The notes under the pieces: generated by a model
The model's input: the letters and a program-made list of their open reading frames with translations, nothing else
Databases searched by the model: none
Told to the model about the DNA's origin: nothing
Origin: Anaerolineae bacterium
Lineage (GTDB): Bacteria; Chloroflexota; Anaerolineae; Anaerolineales; Villigracilaceae
Assembly (NCBI GenBank): GCA_017303735.1
Contig: JAFLCF010000062.1
Location: forward strand, 1-21,808
Length of the DNA stretch: 21,808 bases
Reading direction: 5' to 3'
Position numbers and translations under genes: made by a program
Part shown: positions 8,001 to 17,200 of the stretch, in pieces
How positions within the stretch are numbered: position 1 is the stretch's first letter
Layout of the letters: each line of letters opens with the position of its first letter

Positions 8001-8388
8001 GACAACCGCCCCACGTGATATTGAAGAATTGCTTCCGCAACTGGAACCGCGCGCCAAAGAATTGGCGGAAGCCGCAATTGAAAAACTTCGCGCTCGTGGC
8101 TTGCGTGAAGAGAAAGATTTGCGCGAAACACTTGATAACCAGCGTAAACGTGTTATTCAAGCACTTGAAAAACATGATAAGGATTTTAGGCAGTTGACCC
8201 TTGACTTAGGGCTTGAGGGTGACGATGCTAGACAACTTGAACAAAACATCAAATCCTGGCGTGTGCGGCTGGAACAATTCGAACGCGACCTTGCCGTGGA
8301 GCCCCAGCGGTTGCGCGAGTTCTATGAAGTTCGCGCCACCCGCATTGAACCCGTCGGGCTGGTTTATTTGTGGCCGGAGAGCAACTAA
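5056..8388 (+). CDS. drmD: DrmD, SNF2-like helicase of class 1 DISARM
   Basis: This 1110-residue superfamily 2 helicase of the SNF2/RapA style opens the DISARM operon. Its motifs are Q131 in the Q-motif region, DTGLGKT (151-157, Walker A), DEAH (260-263, Walker B), SATPHNG (297-303) and RIEQRNGRIDR (652-662, motif VI). A charged insert lies at about 440-510, a coiled coil at about 725-780 and another helical charged region near the C-terminus (about 1000-1090). It is expected to use ATP to translocate on or remodel DNA together with the other Drm proteins. The ATG at 5056 has no ribosome binding site before it. GGAGGA at 5058-5063 sits seven bases before an in-frame TTG at 5071, so the real start may be TTG 5071 (five residues shorter). 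Its stop overlaps the next start as TAATG. The family is secure; the name follows from the operon. Confidence 0.9.
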   Translation: MEEYPLSSKEKSDRFFPQRLPEPGELVHVRARRWLVEEIVAPAISGQTPLVRLACADDDAQGETIDVLWEYELDRQILEEEGWDDLASKGFDSPRYFAAFLHTMRWNCITSTDPNLFQAPFRAGIKIDAYQMEPLRKALRLPRVNLFIADDTGLGKTIEAGLIARELLLRKKAKTIVVATPPSVLEQWRTELEERFGLVFEILDRAYLTRMRRERGFGVNPWRTHSRFLISHNLLIDPAYTDPMREWLGTLLPGSLLILDEAHHAAPSSGGRYGIETKFTRAVRDLAARFEHRLFLSATPHNGHSNSFSTLLELLDPYRFTRGVPVRGRKALEEVMVRRLKEDIREVQGGFPKRNIVRISIDDLPADAPELVLSRLLDEYRTAREERFANTTRRAQAAAGLLVVGLQQRLLSSIDAFARSLKVHRATVERQWEKAKSAKAEPVVFDEQQADFFATTPDADDERSEWTPEELEAEENAQIEAMTAMAESETKYDSELEILWQREQALLDQMQQIAEESRYQPDAKMRALIDWIRSNMCADLPPLGKGSKGAAPKWNNRRVLIFTENREGTKRYIKSMLEQVIEGTDRADERIEVIDGLTSGSMRKEIQRRFNTDPAKDPLRILLATDAAREGLNFQAHCADLFHFDLPWNPGRIEQRNGRIDRKLQPADEVRCHYFVLPQRVEDRVLEVLVNKTETIKKELGSLSKVIEDDIERKLSQGIRHSDAEMLALEIEQTDLDAEKKRATEEELELARERQEELKKQIEQCQSLLEKSRSWAGFEAAPFREALSCSLEILGSEPLVQGVDEDGRPMWTFPPLDRRAETDPSWAATLDTLRAPRKQNQKVADWRREAPIRPVIFEDAGVLTDDTVHLHLEQRVAQRLLARFRSQGFIHHDLSRACLAQASDSIPRVILLGRLSLYGRGAERLHEELVPLAARWVEPSLRKNKLSAYAREAEEKTLELLEQSLTMMDHRVPNEQVQKKLLTTAPRDIEELLPQLEPRAKELAEAAIEKLRARGLREEKDLRETLDNQRKRVIQALEKHDKDFRQLTLDLGLEGDDARQLEQNIKSWRVRLEQFERDLAVEPQRLREFYEVRATRIEPVGLVYLWPESN
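5058..5073 (+). promoter_or_regulatory. Shine-Dalgarno that favours a TTG start for drmD
   Basis: GGAGGA at 5058-5063, a seven-base spacer and TTG at 5071 form a near-ideal initiation site inside the frame of the longer ORF. The ATG at 5056 is preceded by no purine-rich motif, and the Shine-Dalgarno lies inside its own first codons. Confidence 0.55.
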
Positions 8389-11300
8389 TGGCAAACCATA
8401 AACTTGACCCCGAAGTATTTGCCCATCTCGAGTGGATCGGTTTCGTCAAGCCGACAGGCTTGGTCGTCTCTGCGCCGGCATTGGTACGTGCTGGCGCAAT
8501 TTTGGATCGCCGCGATGCCGAAGGTCAGCATTTGCTGCGCGCTCGAGTTGAGGAGCGTGTCTTTACATCCAACACAGACCCCGCTCTATACATTCCCGAT
8601 TTTCGCATGTTTGCAGAAACCGTCCTCGGGTGGAGTTTTTCACCCAAGGGCTATGCGGGCACAAAAGAGAGCCCGATTCCCAGTGAATTGGAAGTGCCGC
8701 TGCCCGACTATGGCGAAACGTTACGACCTGATTTTGCAGTGCGCGAATTGGAGCCGCAAAACGACGCCAAGCCGTGGCAACTGGTGGTGCGCGTTCTGCT
8801 GACAGGCGAGGACATGGATCGCGTGGTGCGTGGCGAAGGACAACTGGAAGCCTCACCGCATGGACGAATGGAGCGCCTCCTGCGTCAGACGGGCGTGCGC
8901 GCAGGCTTGTTATTCAATGGACAGGTAATACGCTTGATCTCTGCGCCGCATGGTGAAAGCTCGGGCTGGGTGGATTTCCGCGTAGCGGATATGGTGCAAA
9001 CAGGAGGGCGCCCCATCTGTACCGCGCTGCGTTTGTTGCTCAGTCAGGAGCGCTTGCTTGCACTGCCACGTCATCAACGCCTGACCGCCCTGCTCGATGA
9101 CAGCCGCAAATTCCAAAATGAAGTCAGCGAACGACTGGCAGAGCAGGTTCTGCACGCGCTGTATGAATTGCTGCGCGGATTTCAATCGGCGCATGACGCT
9201 TCCAAAGGGGAACTGCTGCGGGCGCAACTCGCAGAACATCCCGATGAAATTTATCGCGGGCTATTGACCGTTATCCTGCGGCTGGTTTTCCTTTTATACG
9301 CTGAAGAGCGCGATATGCTGCCCGAGGATGAAACCTTCATCCGTTATTACTCGCTTGCCAGCCTGTATGAACGGCTGCGCGAGGATGCCGCGCTACACCC
9401 CGATACGATGGATCAACGCTTCGGCGCGTGGGCACAGTTGATCGTTCTCTTCCGCATGATGTATGACGGCGCGGAGTTCGGCACATTGAAACTTCCCAAG
9501 CGGCACGGTTCACTCTTTGACCCGAACCGCTTCCCCTTCCTGGAAGGACGCGCGAACGGCGCAGAGCACGACCCGCAAACGCGGATAAATCCGCCTTTGG
9601 TGCCCGATGGGACGATCTATCGCGCCTTCGAGAAATTGCTCGTTTTGGATGGGGAACGAATCTCCTACCGCGCATTGGACGTGGAGCAGATCGGTTCGGT
9701 GTACCAGACGATGATGGGCTTCCGCCTCGAGACGGCAACGGGACGCTCGATTGCGATCAAGGCCGCAAAGAAATATGGCGCGCCCACCACCATTGACCTG
9801 GAAGCCCTGCTCGCCGAAGCAGGGAGCAAGCGCGAAAAATGGATGCAAGATCGCGCCGACCGCAAACTGACCGACAAGGTAAAGAAAGCGGTCAAAGAAG
9901 CCGAGACTCTCGAAGACCTGCACGCAGCCTTGCTACCCGTGCTTGACCTTGCCGCCACGCCCGACCTTGTGCCGCCAGGCGCGCTGGTGTTGCAACCCAG
10001 TGAAGAGCGCCGGCGTTCTGGCTCGCATTACACCCCGCGCGAATTGACCGCGCCCATCGTAAAAACCACGCTCGAACCCATTCTGGCACGCCTGCGCGGG
10101 GAAGATGGCAAACCGCCGCGACCCGAGCAAATTTTGGATTTGAAAGTGTGCGACCCCGCAATGGGCTCAGGCGCATTCCTTGTGGAAGCCTGCCGCCAAT
10201 TGGGTGACGCCTTGGTGGATTCCTGGCGCTTCTATGGCGAAATGCCTGCCATCCCTGCAGATGAAGATGAAACCATTTTTGCCCGCAGGTTGGTGGCGCA
10301 GCGCTGCATTTACGGCGTAGATCGCAACCCGATGGCAGTTGACCTTGCCAAAGTTTCACTCTGGCTGGTGACGCTGGCAAAAGACCATCCTTTCACCTTT
10401 TTGGATCACGCCTTGCGGCACGGCGACTCATTGGTGGGGCTTTCGCTTCAACAACTGGAAGCCTTTCGTTGGGATCAAGAGACAAAAGTTTCGGAGCGCG
10501 CATTTGAAACCATGCGCGTGCGCCAGCATATCGAAAGGGTTTCACTCTTGCGCCAGCAGATTCGCTTGGCAGATGAAACCGTTGCCGATGAACAGTTGCA
10601 GATTCTTTGGAACGCGGTGGAGACCGAACTTTCCCGCGTGCGTTTGTTTGGCGATTTGGTGATTTCTGCCTATTTTGAGCATGACGAACCCAAGAAACGT
10701 TTGCAAAGACGGAATGAATATGCCAACGCGGTAGTCAATGGGCAGGCGGAATATTTCCGAAAGCAAATCGAAGATCGTCGCTACGCTGAAAAGCCGTTAG
10801 CGCCTTTCCATTGGGAACTTGAATTTCCAGAAGTATTTGAGCGTAAGGATTCTGGGTTTGATGCCTTTATTGGTAACCCACCATTTGCAGGAAAAAATAC
10901 AATGGCGGACGCTAATGTGGAGGAATATCTTGATTGGCTGAAGCATATACACAAGGAAAGTCATGGAAATTCGGATATAGTAGCTCACTTCTTCCGACGC
11001 ACCTTCGATTTAGTTCGGGATAAAGGGACACTTGGTCTAATTGCCACAAACACCATCGCACAAGGCGATACTCGATCTACAGGATTGAGATGGCTTTGCA
11101 AGCATAGTGGAGAGATTTATCAAGTACGTCGGCGTGTAAGATGGCCCGGACTAGCAGCGGTGATAGTTAGTGTGGTTCATATTATTAAGGGAGAACATCA
11201 TAACGTTAATCTGCTTGATAGCCGCAGAGTAAATAAGATAACAGCCTTTCTTTTTCACAGGGGTGAGCACGATGACCCAATCCGATTAATAGCAAATGCT

Positions 11301-12377
11301 GATAAGAGTTTCCAAGGTAGTATTGTTCTTGGTATGGGATTTACATTTGATGATACAGACAAAGATAAAGTTGCTACTCCATTAAATGAGATGTACGAGT
11401 TAATTAAGAAAAATCCAAAGAATCAAGAAGTAATATATCCTTACATTGGCGGTGAGGAGGTAAATAACAGCCCAACACATTCACATCACCGTTATGCAAT
11501 CAGTTTTTTTGATCGTAAAGAAGAAGATTGTCGCCTTTACTGGCCTGACCTTATGGGAATTATTGAAAAAAAAGTTCGTCCTGAACGTGAAGTTCAAAAT
11601 CGCAAGGCTCTACGTGAACGGTGGTGGCAATATGCAGAGAAGAGACCTGGACTCTACAAAGCGATAGAAGATTTACAACGGGTATTAGTAATAAATTGCG
11701 GAGCAGGCCCTCACGCTTCCTTTGCATTTCTTCCAGCTAATATGATTTTTGCTAATACACTTGCTGTAATTGCTCATGATAATTACGGAGCGTTTTGTGC
11801 ATTACAATCTCGTCCACATGAGGTCTGGGCGCGGCTATTTGGCTCGACCATGAAAGATGATCTCCGTTATACACCTACAGATTGCTTTGAGACTTTTCCA
11901 TTTCCAGAATATTGGGGGACAAACCCAAAACTAGAATTCGCTGGCAAAGAATATTATGAGTTTCGCGCCACACTCATGGTTCGTAATGACGAAGGGTTGA
12001 CCGCTACATATAATCGCTTTCACAACCCCGAAGAGCGCGACCCTGAAATTCTCAAACTACGCGAACTGCACAGCACAATGGATCACGCCGTGCTCGAAGC
12101 CTATGGCTGGCACGACATCCCCACCGCTTGCGACTTCTTCCTCGATTATGAAATTGACGAAGAAGAATGGGGCGACAAGAAAAAACCATACCGTTACCGC
12201 TGGCCCGATGAAGTCCGCGATGAAGTGCTGGCTCGTCTGCTCGAACTCAACGCCGAGCGCGCCAAAGCAGAAGCCGTCGAAAGCGAAGCCAAAGCCGCCG
12301 AAGAAGCAAAGAACAAGCCTGCCAAGTCTGGCAAGGGCAGGAAGAAAAAACCTGAAGGCATGGAGAAAATGTTCTAA
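8388..12377 (+). CDS. drmMI: DrmMI, N6-adenine DNA methyltransferase of class 1 DISARM
   Basis: This is a 1329-residue Eco57I/type IIL-like adenine methylase. The S-adenosylmethionine motif is CDPAMGSGAF (588-597) and the catalytic motif is NPPF (830-833). The N-terminal half is helical, and the C-terminal part (about 810-1190) is the presumed target-recognition region, followed by a K/E-rich tail. It would methylate host DNA and mark it as self for the DISARM restriction machinery. The ATG at 8388 overlaps the drmD stop (TAATG) and has GGAGAG about seven bases upstream, so I prefer it to the GTG at 8370. An N-terminal DxxxRE...LVVRV pattern (D115, 132-136) looks like a nuclease fold without E-x-K. 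The recognition region is clearly more AT-rich than the rest of the gene. The stop overlaps the DUF262 gene as TAATG. Confidence 0.9.
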   Translation: MANHKLDPEVFAHLEWIGFVKPTGLVVSAPALVRAGAILDRRDAEGQHLLRARVEERVFTSNTDPALYIPDFRMFAETVLGWSFSPKGYAGTKESPIPSELEVPLPDYGETLRPDFAVRELEPQNDAKPWQLVVRVLLTGEDMDRVVRGEGQLEASPHGRMERLLRQTGVRAGLLFNGQVIRLISAPHGESSGWVDFRVADMVQTGGRPICTALRLLLSQERLLALPRHQRLTALLDDSRKFQNEVSERLAEQVLHALYELLRGFQSAHDASKGELLRAQLAEHPDEIYRGLLTVILRLVFLLYAEERDMLPEDETFIRYYSLASLYERLREDAALHPDTMDQRFGAWAQLIVLFRMMYDGAEFGTLKLPKRHGSLFDPNRFPFLEGRANGAEHDPQTRINPPLVPDGTIYRAFEKLLVLDGERISYRALDVEQIGSVYQTMMGFRLETATGRSIAIKAAKKYGAPTTIDLEALLAEAGSKREKWMQDRADRKLTDKVKKAVKEAETLEDLHAALLPVLDLAATPDLVPPGALVLQPSEERRRSGSHYTPRELTAPIVKTTLEPILARLRGEDGKPPRPEQILDLKVCDPAMGSGAFLVEACRQLGDALVDSWRFYGEMPAIPADEDETIFARRLVAQRCIYGVDRNPMAVDLAKVSLWLVTLAKDHPFTFLDHALRHGDSLVGLSLQQLEAFRWDQETKVSERAFETMRVRQHIERVSLLRQQIRLADETVADEQLQILWNAVETELSRVRLFGDLVISAYFEHDEPKKRLQRRNEYANAVVNGQAEYFRKQIEDRRYAEKPLAPFHWELEFPEVFERKDSGFDAFIGNPPFAGKNTMADANVEEYLDWLKHIHKESHGNSDIVAHFFRRTFDLVRDKGTLGLIATNTIAQGDTRSTGLRWLCKHSGEIYQVRRRVRWPGLAAVIVSVVHIIKGEHHNVNLLDSRRVNKITAFLFHRGEHDDPIRLIANADKSFQGSIVLGMGFTFDDTDKDKVATPLNEMYELIKKNPKNQEVIYPYIGGEEVNNSPTHSHHRYAISFFDRKEEDCRLYWPDLMGIIEKKVRPEREVQNRKALRERWWQYAEKRPGLYKAIEDLQRVLVINCGAGPHASFAFLPANMIFANTLAVIAHDNYGAFCALQSRPHEVWARLFGSTMKDDLRYTPTDCFETFPFPEYWGTNPKLEFAGKEYYEFRATLMVRNDEGLTATYNRFHNPEERDPEILKLRELHSTMDHAVLEAYGWHDIPTACDFFLDYEIDEEEWGDKKKPYRYRWPDEVRDEVLARLLELNAERAKAEAVESEAKAAEEAKNKPAKSGKGRKKKPEGMEKMF
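10830..11960 (+). other. AT-rich target-recognition segment of drmMI
   Basis: Hand counts of sample 60-base lines give about 32-47% GC here (11161-11460), against about 62% at 10081 and about 58% at 12181 in the same gene. The frame stays intact. The change begins around the NPPF motif and ends before the conserved C-terminal tail, so it coincides with the expected specificity domain. This is what exchange of a recognition module by recombination would leave behind. Confidence 0.65.
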
Positions 12378-14230
12378 TGACCACGCGAACAAACCCCGTC
12401 TCCCGTGAGATCGATGGCAAAGGGCGCACCGTCCGCGAACTGCTAGGCGGTCGCAAGTATTCGATTGATTATTACCAGCGCGAATATAAGTGGCAGCAAA
12501 AGCAGGTCTCAGATCTGTTGGATGACCTTTCCACCAAATTCCTCGAAAGTCATGAAGAGGGCAATGACCGCACCTCTGTGGCGGAATATGGTCACTACTT
12601 CCTCGGCTCCATTATTATCAGCGATAAAGACGGGCAGAAGTTCATCATTGACGGTCAACAGCGGCTGACAACCCTGACCCTGCTGTTGATCTTCCTTCAA
12701 CATCAGATCGAAGATGTCGAACAAAAAGGACAGATTGCCGAACTGATCTTCTCGCAAAAATTTGGCAGACGGTCATTCAACCTGGATATTCCCGAGCGTA
12801 CCGCTTGCATGGAAGCATTGTACAAAGGCGAAGAGTATGCCGATCCTAACGCGCCTGAATCCATTGCCAACATCATCGCCCGTTATAACGACATCGAGGA
12901 AATGTTCCCCGAAGAACTTGCGGGAGTCGCCTTGCCATATTTTGTAGACTGGCTGGTGGAAAATGTCCATTTGGTAGAGATCGTTGCTTATTCAGACGAA
13001 GACGCGTACACCATCTTTGAAACGATGAACGACCGTGGGTTGTCCCTTACGCCAACGGATATGCTCAAGGGTTACTTGCTGGCGAATATTACCGATACCG
13101 AAAAACGTACCCGCGCCAGCAGGATTTGGAAGGAACGTGTACAAGCCTTCGCTGAATTGGGCAAGGAAGAGGATTCCGATGCGATCAAGTCCTGGTTACG
13201 CAGTCAATATGCTCTAAGTATCCGTGAACGCAAACGCGGCGCGCTGCCTCTCGATTTTGATCTGATCGGTACTGAGTTTCATCGCTGGGTACGCGACCAC
13301 GAGGAGGATCTCGGACTTAAGTCCAGCGCTGATTTTGCGCAATTCATCGAACGTAATTTTTCGTTTTATGGTAAATGGTATGAGCGCTTGCGCCTGGCAG
13401 CCGGCACACTGACAAAAGGATTGGAGTGTATTTATTACAATGCCCAGCATAACTTCACGCTTCAATATCCGCTGTTGCTGGCTCCGATCCTCGTAGGGGA
13501 AGATGAACAAATAGCATTGCGAAAGATTCGTGTGGTCGCCGCTTATCTCGACATCATGATTCACAGGCGTGTTTGGAACTGGCACGCGATTGACTACTCA
13601 ACCATGCAGTATGCGATGTTTATTATCATGCGGGATATTCGCGGCAAGAACATTCAAGACCTGACATCCATGTTGCGCGAACGCCTCGACTCTGAAACCG
13701 AAACCTTTGTGACGAATGACCGCTTCCGCCTGCACGGTATGAACGGTCGCCAAATCCATCGGCTGCTGGCACGCGTTACCGACTACGTGGAAACCCGCTC
13801 GGGTCAAGCGTCCCGCTATGTTGAATACTCCCAGCGTGGAAAAAAAGGGTATGAGATCGAGCATGTTTGGGCTGACCACCCAGAACGGCACACGGACGAG
13901 TTTTCCCACCCCAGCGAGTTTCAGGAATACAGGAATCGCATTGGCGGCTTGCTTTTGTTACCCAAAAGTTTCAATGCCAGTTATGGTGACTTGCCGTATC
14001 CAGAGAAGCGCGAACACTACGTTGGGCAAAACTTGCTTGCCAAGAGCCTCCATGAACTGGCGTACGATCACAACCCTGGCTTCAAGCGCTTTATCGAAGG
14101 AAGCGGATTGCCATTTCAGGCACATACAGAATTCAAGAAAGCCGACCTCAACACCCGCCAAAAGTTGTATCTCCAGATCGTGGAAATGATTTGGAATCCG
14201 CAACGGCTGGAGCAAGAGGCGGAATCGTAG
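12377..14230 (+). CDS. DUF262-DUF1524 (GmrSD-like) nuclease inside the DISARM operon
   Basis: This 617-residue protein has an N-terminal DUF262 domain with YQREYKW (33-39), FLGSIII (75-81) and the nucleotide-binding/ParB-like motif IDGQQRLTTL (91-100), then TMNDRGLSLTPTDMLKGYLL near residue 215-235. The C-terminal part matches DUF1524, an HNH-type nuclease domain: EIEHVW with H496, then NRIGGLLLLPKSFN. GmrS/GmrD fusions, BrxU and SspE share this plan and cut DNA, often modified DNA, in a nucleotide-dependent way. It overlaps drmMI by TAATG and precedes drmA by 40 bases, with the same codon style as its neighbours, so it is a built-in operon member and not a recent insertion. A role against phages with modified bases is inference. 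It could instead act on DISARM-recognised DNA. Confidence 0.88.
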   Translation: MTTRTNPVSREIDGKGRTVRELLGGRKYSIDYYQREYKWQQKQVSDLLDDLSTKFLESHEEGNDRTSVAEYGHYFLGSIIISDKDGQKFIIDGQQRLTTLTLLLIFLQHQIEDVEQKGQIAELIFSQKFGRRSFNLDIPERTACMEALYKGEEYADPNAPESIANIIARYNDIEEMFPEELAGVALPYFVDWLVENVHLVEIVAYSDEDAYTIFETMNDRGLSLTPTDMLKGYLLANITDTEKRTRASRIWKERVQAFAELGKEEDSDAIKSWLRSQYALSIRERKRGALPLDFDLIGTEFHRWVRDHEEDLGLKSSADFAQFIERNFSFYGKWYERLRLAAGTLTKGLECIYYNAQHNFTLQYPLLLAPILVGEDEQIALRKIRVVAAYLDIMIHRRVWNWHAIDYSTMQYAMFIIMRDIRGKNIQDLTSMLRERLDSETETFVTNDRFRLHGMNGRQIHRLLARVTDYVETRSGQASRYVEYSQRGKKGYEIEHVWADHPERHTDEFSHPSEFQEYRNRIGGLLLLPKSFNASYGDLPYPEKREHYVGQNLLAKSLHELAYDHNPGFKRFIEGSGLPFQAHTEFKKADLNTRQKLYLQIVEMIWNPQRLEQEAES

Positions 14231-14270
14231 TAACGCACTCTGCCGCACGTGTCACAAAAGGATGTAATTT

Positions 14271-17200
14271 ATGCCGTCTAAAAAAGAAGAGAAAGAAATT
14301 CCAACATCGAAAGACGTGCGCGAAAAACTGGTCGAGGCGCTCAAACTCGACCTTGTTGGTCCGTGGGCAGATCACGCGTTTGCCGATGAGCAACTGTCCA
14401 GCAGAAACCGCCCCTCGGCTTGGTATCTCACAGGGTTCTTAATCCCATCAGGGATGCCGCCAGAAAAAAGCGCCGACGCCGATGAAGATGACGACTTCAA
14501 TGAAGTCCCCGAGTCCACTGGCGAGCGAGAAGAATCCACCGAGGAACGCAAAGCCGCCAAGAAAGGCTTCCTGCCGTCCTCTATGGGGTTGAGTTTTCTC
14601 GTCCACAAGGACACGCGCAGTCTGGAAGTCATTGTCCGCTGGGCGGATTATGTCCTTGTAAAAAGCGAAGAAGCCGATGAGAAATCCGAAACCATTTGGC
14701 AGCGCAAACAAAAGGAATCATTCGTTACCGTTTGGCTATCAGGTTCAAAAGAGCCAGTGGTGCATAACGTTCCAGAATCGCACGGGCTTCAACTGAACAT
14801 CGTCGAACGGAAAATTCTGGCAGAACGCTTGGAAGATCAAATCCCTGCCGGCACACGCTCCGTGTCCGTTTTTCTGGTGAACCGACGCACTCCCAATCCG
14901 GATACCCCCGATCTGGCATTTGCCTTCCAAACCGAAATCGATGTGCGCTCAGAACAACCTTTTGTCCCGCGCCCAGACTTGCGCGGCTCCCAGTCTCAAG
15001 ATTGGGATGATACGGTATCCGACCTGCATTATGCCGATACGCCCGAGTATGCCACCGGGCATGGTGTGTCCGCAGGTTGGGATGTTGAAGATAATGAATG
15101 CCGACGTTTATACACCGCCTGGATCCCCACCACAGAAGTTTTGCAAACCAAGACCGTCAATATTCCCAATGTGGAACTCTCAATGGACGTGCTCGGTGAA
15201 CTCAAAGATGGCCCGGCTGTCCATCAAGCGTTGGACGCCCTTGTAGTTCAATATCGTAAATGGATCAAAGATCAAAGGGAATCGCTTCAAATCTCTGATG
15301 GAACACGCCGCGATACCGCCATTGAACTATTGAGGCTTGCGGGCGTTGCCGCAGGTCGGATTGAACGCGGCATAGATATTTTGGCGACAAATGCTGAGGC
15401 GCTGGATGCCTTCCGCGTAGCGAACCGCTCTGTAGCACGTGCGCTGCGGCAACGCCTCAAACTGGCGGAACCCAAATGGCGCGCGTTCCAGTTAGCGTTC
15501 ATGTTATTGAACATCGCAGGACTCGCCGATCCCTTCGATGTAAATCGCGATACGGTGGATTTGTTGTTCTTCCCCACAGGCGGCGGCAAGACCGAAGCGT
15601 ATCTAGGGCTGGCTGCGTTTGCTATGGTATTACGGCGTCTGCGTCATCAGGATGAACATGGCGTTGCTGGCGCGGGCGTGACCGTCATCATGCGATATAC
15701 CCTGCGTCTCCTCACGCTCGATCAACTCTCGCGCGCGGCAGGGCTGGTCTGCGCCCTCGAGTTGGAGCGCGAAAAGGACACCACGCGCTATGGCACCTGG
15801 CCCTTTGAAATTGGTCTCTGGGTCGGAAAAGCTGCCACACCCAACATCATGGGGCACAAAGGTGACGGGCGTTCAGATACTGCGCGCACAAAGGTAAATC
15901 AATTCAAAGCAGATCCACGCAGCAAGCCATCCCCAATTCCGCTGGAGAATTGTCCCTGGTGTGGCACGCGGTTTACTCCCAACTCTTTTGACTTGCAACC
16001 CAATAGCGATCAACCAAGTGAACTGCGAATCGTTTGCTCGAATTTTGAGTGTGACTTTGCGCGCGACCATCCGCTGCCGATTGTGGCAGTGGATGAACCT
16101 CTTTACAAACGTCTGCCGGCTTTCCTGATTGCCACCGTAGATAAATTTGCTTCCCTACCGTGGGTGGGTCAATCAGGCGCATTGCTTGGCGGCGCAGATC
16201 GCTATGACGTCAATGGCTTTTATGGAGCAGCCGAACCTGGAAAGGGAACACGGTTGGCAAATCCGTTGCCGCCCCCGGACCTGATCATTCAGGATGAATT
16301 ACACCTGATCTCTGGTCCACTTGGAACAATGGCTGGGCTTTATGAAGCAGCAATTGAGTCGCTTTGTATGCGGGAAATAGATGGCAAATCAATCCGCCCG
16401 AAAATTGTTGCATCCACTGCAACGGTACGTCGGGCGCAAGATCAAGTTCAGGCACTATTTGGAAGGTCAGGCACACAAGTCTTTCCGCCGCCCGGACCTG
16501 ATCGGCGCGACTCCTTCTTTGCAAAGATGATGAGCGCGGATGAAGTGCCAGCGCGGTTGTATTTGGGAATCGCCGCGCAGGGAAGAAATCCCAAAGTGGT
16601 CATGCGCAAGGCATGGTTGGCATTGATGGGTGCTGCCGAACGCGCATACCGCGACGCTGGTGGAAACCGCAACAAGGAAAATCCTGCCGATCCATACATG
16701 ACCGTGCTTGGTTACTTCAACAGCCTGCGCGAGTTGGGTGGAGCGCGAAGGATTTTGGAAGAAGAAGTCCAGAATACGGTCAAGGATTATGGTAAACGCA
16801 AACGCCTCAACGAATCGGTTGGACTCTTTCATGATCGTAAGTCATTTACAGAAGTCCTGGAATTGACTTCGCGCGTTTCAACCGACAAAGTGGCGGAAGC
16901 GCGTCGGCGTTTGGAGTCGCCCTTTCATGATGCGCAACATGTAGACTGCGCCATCGCCACCAACATGATCTCGGTCGGTCTCGATATACCCCGCCTTGGG
17001 CTCATGGTTGTTCTTGGTCAGCCCAAAAGCCATTCTGAATATATCCAGGCAACAAGCCGCATTGGGCGCGATGATAAAAAGCCCGGCTTGGTTGTCACCA
17101 TTCTCAACACACACAAGCCTCGGGATCGCTCTCACTACGAACGCTTCCGTCATTATCACGAGACCTTCTATCGAACCGTGGAGGTTGGCAGCGTAACACC

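Noticed and set aside
8370..8387. Upstream GTG start for drmMI.
   Set aside because: The ATG at 8388 overlaps the drmD stop as TAATG, matching the other junctions in the operon, and has a well-placed GGAGAG.
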